Source: Lepidodermella squamata | Taxonomy: Eukaryota > Gastrotricha | NCBI GenBank assembly: GCA_047495785.1 | Contig: JBLDXI010000009.1 | Coordinates: 434,001 to 498,000, forward strand | DNA: 64,000 nt | Reading direction: 5' to 3' | In this document: in pieces, positions 49,757-61,257 of the stretch | How positions within the stretch are numbered: position 1 is the stretch's first letter | Layout: every line of letters begins with the position of its first letter | The notes under the pieces: generated by a model | The model's database searches: none | The model's input: the letters and a program-made list of their open reading frames with translations, nothing else | Told to the model about the DNA's origin: nothing | Translations under genes and position numbers: made by a program

Positions 49757-51227
49757 ATGCGCGACAGGTTGGCACAGTTGAAAGCGGCGGCGCAGAAGCA
49801 CGCCGAAGAAGAGGCTGCAGGTAGCAATGGCTTCGTCGAAGGAGAGGAAGGTGTCGTGATACGCGACGTTCGCATCAGCATCGACGATGAAGTTTCAGAA
49901 TATGACGATGAGCCGACTGAGCAGGAGCAAAATATAGCCAACTTCTTTCAAACTGTTAAAGACATCCGCACTATGATCGAAGCAATCTCCGAGAGAGTCC
50001 AAGAGCTGAAAACTCGGCTAAACGACATGTTATCAAAGCCTAGAGGAGATAATGGTTTGTTCAAACGCATTTAGTTTTCAATTTAATATTCCTTGAATGA
50101 ATAGAGGCAGAAAAACAAGAGATGGACCAAATAATGCTGGAGATAAAGCAAAGCGCTAACAAAATTAGGGTTCAGCTTAAAGGTAAATTTTAAAGATGGC
50201 ATGACTTGTTGGATTGATAATGATTCAGCTATCCTTAATCGCAGCCATCGAAAAGTCTTTAACAGAAGAGGAGGAAAGCAAGAAGACCTCTGCTGATTTC
50301 AGAATTCGTAAAACACAGGTATATTGTTCCTTGAAATATCGCCTCATATAATGCCATTAATCTGCAGTATAATACGATGTATCGATTGTTATGTGATGTC
50401 CTTACCGAATACAACGAAGCTCAATGCAAATACCGTGAAAAATGCAAGGCAACTATAAAGCGCCAGTTAGAATACAGTAAGTTCGGCTATATTTCTGTGC
50501 TTTCAATTGAGCATAAAATTGATGATTTTAGCTGGGAAGGAGACGACAGATGAAGAAATCGAAGAAATGATTGAAAACGGTACATCTCAAACTTTTACTC
50601 AGGGCGTAAGTTTACTTCGAGTCAGTTCACAGTGAAGTACCTCGAATTTTCCATAGATTTTGATGGATACGCAACAAGCAAGGCAAATGCTAAAGGATGT
50701 CACTGCTCGGCACGAAGATATTAAAAAGCTCGAACAGTCAATCAACGAGCTTTACGATATGTTCATGGACATGGCTATGCTGGTGGAGAGCCAGGGCGAG
50801 ATGATAGATCGCATCGAATACAACATAAATCAGACAGCCGAGTTCGTCGAACAGGGGGTGAAAGAAACGAGAGTAGCCCTGCAGATGAAACGGTCGACAA
50901 GACGGGTATATACCTGAACCTTTTCTTCATTTCGCAATTTCCTTATGCTTATACTAAATTTTTCAGAAAAAATGCATTTGTTGGTCGTGCATAATCGGTA
51001 CTATCCTCGTTGGGCTAGTAATCCTTACAATAGTCCTAGTCGTCGAATTTTGCGGCAACGGCTCATGTGATGGCAGCAGCGGATCAGCGGATCCGGCGAC
51101 CACCGCAACTCTTTTCCCGATTCGAACATTTACCTTCACTCCAGCTACTACAGCAGCGGAAAACATACTTCGGATGTTGACTGTTCCATTTAAAAATGTA
51201 CCAATTGTTGTTCCGACGGCTACATGA
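49757..51227 (+). CDS. Syntaxin-1-like Qa-SNARE with an extended C-terminal tail
   Basis: Seven exons, 49757-50054, 50105-50182, 50245-50318, 50368-50476, 50532-50605, 50657-50905 and 50967-51227, join in phase into 380 residues. The start MRDRLAQL matches syntaxin-1. The Habc bundle covers about 50-190, with the typical [22 protein letters not shown] third helix. The Qa-SNARE helix (about 220-285) has the zero-layer Gln in VESQGEMID. One membrane helix (about 300-321) follows a KKCICW stretch. Syntaxins anchor in the plasma membrane and pair with SNAP-25 and synaptobrevin to drive vesicle fusion. Odd: about 60 residues continue past the membrane helix, Ser/Thr/Ala-rich, where syntaxins normally end. 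Tandem partner of the gene at 51928. Confidence 0.9.
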
Positions 51228-51927
51228 ATGCCGAGATGTTAACCTAAAATCTTTCATAACACATCGTGCCTAGTTATTAGATTCTGCGCTGCTATGGTAT
51301 AATTTATTACGAAAGGCCTAATCTCCGGTGATTCAGCCGTGAATCAATTTGTAGAGTATAATTATTTCAATTGATTCCTGTTAACGTTCCGTTGTTTTTT
51401 TATGAAACGATACCCGAAATGTATCTCTCCTCGAATTTACTTGAAATTAAAAAGTTGATATTTAACATTTTCGTTGTACAATGTTGAAGCGCAGAACACT
51501 TGCTGTAGCCGTGTCCATGAACATGCGGTCTAACACTGAATGTGGTCATTTTTCTTCGTAATAGTAATCAAACAAAGCAGGTGTTGGCCAGTGCTATAAG
51601 CGCTACTATAGTGTTGAATGGCCAGGTTCAAAAATCGTGGCACTGACACATAATGTATAAGCTGTGGGGCTTTCGTTTTTACTACTACAAATGCACACAC
51701 TGAATATAATGAAAACAGGGAGTATTTTCATCTCCCGTGCTTTCACGCGTCGACCTTGATATGCTGGATGCTCATCGTAATAGAGTAGTAATTACCAAAT
51801 TTTTACTCCGAAGTCATTATTATGCAGTGAAATCTCTGTATTAGTTCTCGTCTATAACAGATAGGGGGTGCAGGATCCTGTTTTTTTACAACTGATTTTT
51901 TCATGTTTAGTTTGATGAAATCTCGAA
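51228..51927. other. Intergenic spacer between the two syntaxin genes
   Basis: About 700 bases holding the 3' end of the first and the promoter of the second syntaxin gene. No canonical AATAAA is seen near the first stop (an ATTAAA occurs near 51446). No other coding frame. Confidence 0.6.
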
Positions 51928-53307
51928 ATGAAAGATAGATTGGCCCAATTGCAAGCTTTAGCTCAGCAACATGCCGAGGAAGAAGCGAGACAGCAGAGGG
52001 CGACCTCTCCCTCGCATCATGGACCACACAGTCCAACATCAAGTCCTACCAGTCCTGCCAGTCCTGCCAGTCCTGCAAGTCATGTTCAAATCAAAATTGA
52101 AGCCGAACCCTCTTCGCCCGAGTCAGATAACTTCATGATAGAATTCTTCAGCAAGGTAAATGAGGTTCGATCACTACTCGATAAGATGGCCGCTCGAGTT
52201 GACGATCTGAAGCATAAGCAATCCGAGCTGTTAACAGCACCTCAAACCGACCCTAGTAAACATGCCTGCCACCTTGAAACGAATTCAATAAAAATTCAAT
52301 TGAAAATATGTAGAAGACAAACAGCTGCTTGATCAACTCATGGGCGATATAAGCGCTGATGCGAATGTCATACGCGCCAAGTTGAAAGGTACTTGCTTAT
52401 CCTTATTTCGAATGAATTGATCAGCTTAAAATTTCGAAAACAGGCGTTGAAGCTGGCTTGGCGAAGGAGGCCGACAAGCAGTCAGCAAGCTATCGGATCC
52501 AAAAATGCCAGGTAAGAGATTTCTCTGTCGCTGTTTGTGTCTCTATATCAAGCTTCTCAGTATAACACCATGCTTATGCGGCTTTGCGAAATCCTCTCGC
52601 AATACAACGCAGCCCAGCGTTATTACCGCGATCAGTGTAAAAAGACGATCAAGCGGCAAATCGAATACAGTTCATAATTTGATCTAAAAAAATTCGCAAA
52701 GTTTTCATTGCTTTGCTTTCAGCCGGCAAAGCAACAACGGATGACGAGATCGAAGAAATGATAGAAAAAGGAACTCCGGAGGCGTTTACTCAAGGGGTAA
52801 GAAATTAGCTAGCTGCCGATTCAGCCTGTTGATACAGGAGCCTCTTTCAGATCGAAAAGGACACTCTTCAAGCTCGACAAGCGCTCAAAGATGTAACGGA
52901 TCAACAGGAACAAATCAAAAAGTTGGAGGAGTCAATCAAACAGTTGCACGATGTGTTCTTGGACATGGCCTTACTTGTTGAATCTCAGGTAAAAGTTGCA
53001 AATACTACCTAAAATGTCTTCATCTGCTGCTTTAACGATCAGGGTGAGCAAATCGACATGATCGACCACAATGTGCAAAACTCAGCAGACTACGTAGAGC
53101 AAGCCATCTACCAAACAGAGGAAGCACGAGGCTTTGCAACTGAAATAAGAAAGGTTCGTATTTTTATTATCCTCGCGAATTACTCAATGATAGCGAAAAC
53201 TATTACAGAAAAAATGTCTTTGCTGGGGCATTATCATTGGAGGAATCTTGGTCGTTATCGTTATTGTTGTAATCACGCTGGCAGTCAAGTTGGCCCCTCG
53301 CAACTGA
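51928..53307 (+). CDS. Syntaxin-1-like Qa-SNARE
   Basis: Eight exons, 51928-52255, 52314-52388, 52444-52511, 52561-52669, 52723-52796, 52851-52988, 53043-53153 and 53209-53307, join in phase into 333 residues. The start MKDRLAQLQ, the Habc helices with YNAAQRYYRDQCKKTIKRQIEY and the SNARE helix with zero-layer Gln (VESQGEQID) match syntaxin-1. A Ser/Pro-rich insert with SPTSPASPASPAS-type repeats follows the N-terminus. The membrane helix (about 305-325) ends the protein with only a few residues beyond it, the usual layout. Most intron positions match the upstream gene, so they are a tandem duplicate, but this copy has an extra intron within the SNARE helix directly after VESQ. AATAAA lies at 53412. 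Confidence 0.9.
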
Positions 53308-53411
53308 GAGTATCTGTAAAGTCTATTCATTAGATATATTGCGGCTTCAAAATTCGAGTTTTATTTTTGTTTATGATCCGAAAAATTATATAAAGCCATT
53401 AATTAATCAAC

Positions 53412-53417
53412 AATAAA
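53412..53417 (+). terminator. Polyadenylation signal of the second syntaxin gene
   Basis: AATAAA 105 bases after the stop codon. The following 430 bases before the convergent coiled-coil gene hold no coding frame. Confidence 0.55.
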
Positions 53418-53851
53418 GAAATTGGTTATAAAAAGTCAAGATAAGAGGGGTTAAAATTACTAAACGGTAAAAAGGTTGATTTTATCGAGGTTGGAGATGA
53501 AGCCGGAGGTATCAGAGTTCCTGAGGTATCGATAACAATGAAAATCCAAAAACTACGTGTGATTCTTTATGACAGACAGAAGCGAACAGACAGATTTTAT
53601 CACAGTAAAACAGCGTCAACAACAGAACGGCTCTCGACTGACAAATTATGAATAAATTTCTGTTCGAATATTCCACGTAATGGACAAATCAACAGCCGAA
53701 TTCGGGTGTATGTAGCTTATATAATCTGAAACAAAATAAACAAAAAAAGGAAATTAATCAAATAAAATTGAATCTCATTGGTTGATTATGAAGCTGAGGT
53801 GTTAGCGAAAGTGGAGTACAACAAAAGGGTGCGTCAAAAAAAGAGTTATTT

Positions 53852-56800
53852 TTAGCAAAGCAAGGCGTGGCGCTCGGGTTTGAGCGACGAGGCGTGGTTG
53901 TTGTTGAGTAGCACTGAGCTAGGCGGTGATGAGTTGCTCGGCGACGACGAAGACGACGAGAGCGGCGAGGCAGCGAGATGGTGGGCGAGCGACACGGTCG
54001 ACACTGACTTGACACTGCTGTAACGGCTGTTATCAACGGCCAAGTTCGCCTCTAGTGTACCCTGGGCCGCCGTTCCTAGAATAGCCATAATGTGCTGTTG
54101 AGGTGGCGGCTGGCTAGATGTTCGCGGCTTCACATCGATCGGTGGCTTACCACGGCTGGCAATCTGCGAGCTCACCGCATTTTTTATGGCATTCAGCGCC
54201 ATCGAGTAGCCGTTGTTGTTCGGCTTGGGCGTCGCTGCGTCCTGTTCACGCTCGGCTTGGCTGTGTTGCAGCAACACCGAACGCTTCGATGAGGTTGAAA
54301 CCATCGACGAAGCGCCGGATGACGAAGTCATATGCTTGCTAGTGCTACTATTAGCCACACCAACCGTGCGATAGTTGTTATTTATAGATGTGCTACTATT
54401 GTTACTAAGCTTGCTATAAGTGTTCGAAGGCTTGTTGTTAACTGGGGTGCTAGCGTTCGACGACAGCATAGTGTCGTCGGCGAAGCAGCCAGCGGCGGAG
54501 AGTGCGGCCACACAAATCGAACTGCTTGCGTTAGTTGAAGTCGGCGAAGCTGGGTTATTGGCGTTCGAACTGCCACTTACGGTGCTGTGTTGTTGTAGTC
54601 GCACGGCCCGGCGTTTCAACGCTGCTGTGCTGTCTGAGTAGACGACATCGGCCGCCGTGGCTCTAAGCGTCTGCTTGAGGTCATTTACCGCTGCAGGCGT
54701 TGAAAATTGCTGTGATGGTTCATAATTCAACGGCTCCTGTATCGAAGAGACAAAATCCCGTATTATTTAGGAACTATAAGACTGATTGCTGAAAGCTGAA
54801 TTTAGCTGAAATGCATAACCGTAAACTTGCCTCCTCAATCTTTTTGCTAAGATCCAGCTGAGAATCTCTGAAGGAACCCCGGCTGGGCATTGATTGATCG
54901 GTAATATTGCGCAGTTGGCGCATGAATGCGACTTCGCGCTGAGCTCGTTCCAAATCACGAGTTCGATCATTGAGTCGCCGCTCGAGCTCGCGAACAACTT
55001 TACTCTGATTTTTCGCTGCCTTCTCCATTTCCTCTACAAACTTCATCGTCAGTTTGTTCGTCAGCTTATCCTAATAGAAAAGTAAACGTAGAAATTATTA
55101 ATTTCTCTAAAATGCAAACTAACAATCGTTTCATCTTTCCACGCAGTCATATGCGCTTCGATTTCCTTCAACTCTGCATCTTTCTGCTTCAATTCCGCTT
55201 GGAATGAAGCTGATTGTCTCGCCTCGCCTCGAGCTTTCTCAACATCGGCACGATGCTCTTTCAGGAAGTTCTCCTTCAGCGTAGTTATCTCTTCCTGTTT
55301 TTCCTTAAGCATCTTTGAACGAAGTTGTTCCAGCTCGTCGAATTTGTCCTGATCCAGCTTTTTCAGAGATTCTCTCTTTTCTTCAAGCTCGGCTCTTTGA
55401 CGAATACATAGGTCACGCAGCTCTTGGCAAGTGCTTTGTAAATTGGTCTGCAATCAAACAAATATTAACGTTTCACAACAAATTACTTCATAGATTTACC
55501 ATAGCAGCGAAAATGGGAGATGAAGACGAACTGAGGATGGTATTGAATTGCTGAGCTGGGTTGGCGGCTCTTTCAATGCGGAAGCTCATCAATTTGACCC
55601 GGCGAGGTGTTACTTCCATCAACGCAGCGCTAGATGGGACATAGAATAATCAAAGAAATTCAAATCAGATATCAATTGACAAACATTTTGCGGCACTCAT
55701 CGTTGATTTCGTTAACAAACGACGTCTCCAGCCGATCGAAGTTGACCAGACCGTTGGCAAACAAATCGAGATCACGCTGTCTATCGGCTTCGAGCGCCTG
55801 CATATCAGCCCGTACTTTCCCAAGCTGAGATTCCAGCCCGGCCACATCGAACTGGCGCTCATCTTCGAATTGCTGGCGAAGACGCTCGACGTCGCGCAGC
55901 TTGTCGTCTTTAACCTTTTCCAACTGCAGAGTCTTCTCTTCAATCGCCAACCGCGCTTGCTCACGGTCAAGCTCGATTTGCTACAAAAAATAAGACATAC
56001 GTATGGTCAACCGAGTGGAATATTCAAGACTTACTGCTTGTAGTAAATGAACTTGTTGCGACAACTGTTCACTCCGCTTATTCGCATCTGCCAAGTCACG
56101 GGCGAAGCTATCGTTTTCGTCGATTAGCTCTTCGAGACGTAGCCGTTCCTTCTGCTGATCTTCGATCGTGCGCAGGAGGCTCGCCAGCTGTTTCTGATGC
56201 TGATCTTCGATATGTTGGATTCGCATCTGCAACGTCGCAATTTCGTTGTCCTTATCCTTGGCAGTAGCCAATGCCTCCTCGTGGACAGCCGAAGCCGCAA
56301 GCTTACGCTCGATAGTCTCGACAAGTTGCTCCTGAAGCTGGCCAATGACTTCGCCAAAGTTCTGCTGCTGAGGCAACGGCGATGAGCCAGCATCGCAGCA
56401 ATCGCGGCTAGCACATCGCGTGCAAGCAAAAGCTGGTTGAGCATCGGCCGATAGCTGCTGCTGCTGTTGAGGATTGCTGAGGAACTGGCGAGCTAAATCC
56501 AAAGCCTGAGCAGCGTATTCGGCTGGGAGACGATCATTGCGCAAGAAAAGCTGTTATTTACATTACAAATTAAACAATGAATAGATAGAAAAATCAAATC
56601 TTCAACCTCAAGCAGATTGTCGCGTTCGCCTTCAAGCCGTTTAATACGCTCTTCGAGCTGTAGCTTCTTCTCCTTGACTGCTTCCCGATCAAGAGTCGCC
56701 TCTTCGAGTCTAACTGTCAGAATTTTCAATTCCTTCTGAAGACCTTCAATCTTTTCCCGCAACGCTTCGATCTCAGGACTCGGTTCTGGCTCAGTTGGTT

Positions 56801-59800
56801 CTTCCTTCACTTGGCGCTGGGCAGATTTGCTTCGAACCGGTGTTTTGTTGGCACTGTTTCGGCTTTGGCAAACAACTGGAGCCGGCGATAATGCTCGGGC
56901 CTCGTCGACGGCTTCCTCCTCTTCACCTTCCTCTTCTTCGTCATTGACGCGGTTTCGCTGCATTTCCGACTCCAACAGCGCGATTTTCGCCTCGAGAGCT
57001 TGCCGCTCTTTTACGTGCATCTCGTCAGATTTCGCAATCAACTTCGCCAGCTGCGCCTCGACCATTTTCTCAAGCTGGCATTGCTCCTCGCTCTTGGGCG
57101 GCTCGGCCGGCGGTTGAGGCTCAGCAGCTACGACTGTGGTGTGAACAGCCGATTGGGCAACAGTAGCAGCCTGCTTCTGCTGCAAATCTGCGATCTGCTT
57201 CGCCTGGATTTCATTTTGTAGAAGCAGCAACTCCTGGTAGAGTTTCTCCTTCTTGTGCTCGCCTTCTTCGAATTCGTGGCGCATCCTTTCCATGTGCGCG
57301 TTGAACCTATCGACCTCGAACTGGCCATTGTGAAGATCCTCGCGTAGAGCACTCAGTTGCTCTGTTAAATGGCTTACTTCTGCCATCGCTTGCTGAAATA
57401 AAAAATACGATGATTAACCAAGGGCAAAGTTTGGGGAGCAAAACACTAACCGCTCTTTGTTCGCTCAACTGCCAAATGTCCTCCCTGATGGCATGAACGT
57501 CGTCGATATACTTGTCGTTACTTCTTCTACTGGATGATCTGATTTCGTTGATGTTTCGTGAGCTATGGGATTTCGTGGTTAAACCGTGTGACCTAAAGGA
57601 AAAAATTAGCTCGACCGATAAATTCCTATAAAAGGGCATACCCTCTTTGGGGAGACTCATTGGCTGCTCGTGGGCGAGATTTCGACGACGTCGACGATGA
57701 AACTCGAGGAGGTTTCGCAGTGATGATGAACTCATCGTCTGAAAAATGCTCACCAGCTGTAATAACCGGCGGCGAGTGGATGGCTCGTTTCGCCGCTCTG
57801 AACGCCGCGTCGAACTTCTCATTGACAACTGAACTTTGAACTGTTTCAAGATCGCTGTCCAGCGCAACGTCTTTGAACGTTGAACTCAGCGGAACGCCGG
57901 CAAAGTAGCGCGCCGTCATTTTTTCTATGTTACGCTTCAGCTTTTCAGTCTGAACGCGTTCCCATTCATCGGCGTCGATGGATGAAGGCAGCGAGGCTAA
58001 CTTCGCCGCAACCTTGGCCGAAGACGACGCCGCCTTTGCTTGCTTGCTGATAGGAGGCTTCGCTTTACAGACAACTTCAGCCTGATGTTCATCGGTGGCA
58101 TCGTCATCGCCGCCTCCTGTCGATTCGCTACTTTCGATGTTCTGAACTTTGTACACACAGACCGGCAGGTTTCCTGTCGTCAAAATAAATGAAAATTTAA
58201 TGAAGCGTTCATGATGTTTTTAAAGCTGTTAGCGATTTTGTGTGTGTATGTATGAGTTCAAACCTTCATTCGGAATGTAAGTGACTCGCCCTCCATCGTT
58301 AACATTTTGGTTATTATTACAAGCTTCATTTGACGAGCTCAGGCAGCTGCCTGGTATCGAGCGGGGTGGCGAACTCGCAGCAGCTCCACGCGATGATGAG
58401 CTAGGCAACGTATTACGCCGCCTTGAAGGTCCATTCTGTTGCAGCCGTTGCGACTGAGAACGCTGAAATCGATGCCCGGTAGTTATCAAACCATCACCGC
58501 TATTGCCATTATTTGACGACGCTGTTAGTTGGTGTTAATAAAGGGGGAGAGTTATTAAGAGTTGGGTTAAGTTTGGTTAATTTGGGTAGAAATAATCATG
58601 CGGGGTTATTGAAACTGTGCGATAAAAATATGCTGATTATACCTGATTTCGACTTTTTTCCAGCTATTAATTGCGGTACAGCTGCGAGAGGAAGGATTTT
58701 AATCGTCGTTTGTTTCCGATGGTGCTTGCTCTGCGATGAGCTTTGCTGTTTCTGTTGAGGCTGTTGGCGACGCGGCGGCTTCTGCTGATGGTCGTCCTCG
58801 ATCAGATCCTCGGCCTGCGACGACTGCTCGTCATCCTGTACACTTGGCGGTTCGATTTCAACCCCATTGTTGTCTAATCACAAACATGAGAGAAACATGA
58901 TCATCCTGAAAAAAGCAGAAAATGAAAGCCAACCTGAATCGCTGTGATTATCAGCGGCGCGTCGCATAGTTTGCTGACTTTTGCGTTGATAGCTTGAACA
59001 GTTGTTTTCGCGGCAACAACAAGTTTCGTTGGCTTCACTACGGCCTGGTCGGGGTGTTTGATCGGCTGTTCTTATAGCTTGCTCGTCTTCTTCACTGATA
59101 AGCAAGGGCAGCGGCGGTATTGATAGTGTTAGCTGCTGTCGGTAATGCTGATGATGGCTTTGGTAGTTCTGGTGACTATTCGACTTATTCTCCGGAAGCC
59201 TGACCAAGGGTTCAAGCCTTTCGTCGATATTATCTAAGAGGCGATCGCAGGCCCCAAGTAACAAATCAGTATCGACCGAAGACGGCGATCCGTATGGGTT
59301 TGCGTGGGTTTGGTACTGAGCAGCAGCAGCGATTTGGTCGTAACTGGAGTAAAACTGCTGGCGTCCCCAATCTAAATAGAATATTTAGCTCTAAATTGAA
59401 ATTTCAGCCATATAAAAGCGAAGCAGATACCTTCTGAATATGCGCGGTGCGATGTTGCGGATGAAGAGCCGTTTGCAAAAACTTCTCTAAAATAAACAAA
59501 ACAATACAAAAATTAATCGCTGCTCATCGTTGCGTTAATGCAAACAAATTTCGGTTATTGAGGTGTGGCGCTTTTACACACCGACGGAGGTAATTTTTCG
59601 GGTACACGATGCGGCTAATTCAGCCCTCGATGTAAAAATAATAATTTCTAATTATTTCTTGCGCGCTCGGTTGAAATTTGTTGGCAAAGAAGCAATTACA
59701 GCGAGGCCTGAAATTGGTTATCGAGCCCGCGAATAAAACGCTGCTGATGGCGCATATTCAAGCTCGCGAAGAATTCGCCTCTCGCTGTCTGTTTATTTAA

Positions 59801-61257
59801 CGATGCGCCATTCACGGCGCTCATTACGGCGTGAAGGCAATTTCTTGAGTGATACACGAAAAAGATGCGCGCGCGCGCATTGTCAAAGCGGGGCCAATTT
59901 TTAGGCGACATGTGATGCGATGAACTCGCACTCGCGAAGCCTTTTGACGATCAATCGGCGACTTTAGCCACGGCTATTAAGAAGCCCTGAAACAATTTCG
60001 CTTGTATTATAGCGCTATTACTTGCTGTCGTAGGTATAAGGTAACGGCGTATTATTTTGTATCGAAGCTGAATGCGACGCCGGTGTGAAAAGGTGCGGCT
60101 GTGGCTAAATGCTGGCTTTCAATAACAAACATGGCTGTTTCAATGCAAAATAAGCACCATTAAATGGCCTTGTTACCTGCGGCGTGGTTCTCAGCCTTGA
60201 AAACTAATAAAGCAATTGCTCACTTGAAAAACACGAGAGAGGCGCGTGTCCGCTGCGCCGACTTCCCTTTCGCGCGCTTTTCGCCATGCCGCAAGTCAAT
60301 AAATGTTATTATATCAGACACGGGGTGACATTGACGGCTTTTTTCAATCGGGTCTAAGCGCAAAAAAATGTTTGGCTTCTGAGTAAATGTGACAGGTGGC
60401 CGCTGTGAAGGACATTTTCGGGAAAGTTAGGTGGTCGGCTTTCATTATTCTTACCTGTTGTCGAAGTCAGTGACGCCGGGCATGATGCGGCAGCTTAATG
60501 GCACTGTTTTGAGTCGGGCCGGCGCCTAATGATAGTAAGATGATAGGCCGTGTTTTGTCGATGTGCGGCTCCGATTGACGCGTCGCGTTATTTTCAACAC
60601 AAAAATAAGGCCAATTTCGGTTGTTTATTATAAAGTAAATACGCCCGGCTATCCGGCCTCCTTGTTTACAGCAACAACGGCGAAGATCGAGCGAGGACGT
60701 AGAATAATATTGCAATAAACCGGTTGCTTCTCATCCCACCTTTACATTGGTAATATTTCTTTAAAGGAAAAGAGAAGCCAATAAAAAGCTGGTTGCCGCT
60801 AAATCGAGGAAATTGTATAATAGGTGTAATGAGAGTAATCCGAGGCGGTGTAGTGATGTGTCGCTTCGTTACTGTTTTATTAATAAGCGAGCCGTTATCA
60901 GGTTTAAGAAAGACATTGGTGAGGAAGAAACAATTGATTAATCTGTCAAACAAACGGACCGCGATCTCTCTTCGCCATCTGTCTGGTATATGAAACAGCC
61001 TAGTACCGAAATCGGGGCGAATTCAGCGTCGTTAAACAAACTCGCCAGGTACAAGAGGTAAAGCGATATTGTCTTAGAATTCGCACATGCAAATTCTAAG
61101 TAATAATTGGCCCTTGCACTGCAGTAATATTCCGAAAGTTATTTATGTTCGGCGAGCCGGCTATCATCAGGGAAGACACAGTGGCAAGCAATAAAAACAA
61201 TAAATAATAATAACAACAATCGTTCGGTGATGATGACTACCTTCGTGTATTACGCAT
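53852..61257 (-). CDS. Large coiled-coil protein of unknown family, 14 exons
   Basis: Exons, minus strand: 61241-61257, 59431-59486, 58934-59371, 58643-58873, 58264-58521, 57642-58173, 57451-57592, 56607-57392, 56035-56550, 55697-55980, 55500-55629, 55124-55447, 54831-55070, 53852-54736. All phases agree, giving 1612 residues. Residues 1 to about 510 are disordered and Gln/Ser-rich with acidic patches. A long Glu/Lys/Leu heptad-rich coiled coil, with an acidic EEEEGEEEE-type break, spans about 520-1318. The last 295 residues are Ser/Asn-rich. No catalytic or binding motif is visible. A centrosomal, cytoskeletal or Golgi scaffold role is a guess from shape. The intron at 54737-54830 uses a GCAAGT donor, and the first coding exon is only 17 bases. 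The start is the only ATG found that fits the phase of exon 2. Confidence 0.8.
59487..61240 (-). other. First intron of the coiled-coil gene
   Basis: About 1.75 kb with a GTAGTC donor and TTTTAG acceptor. No nested gene was seen; frames present are short. Confidence 0.55.
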
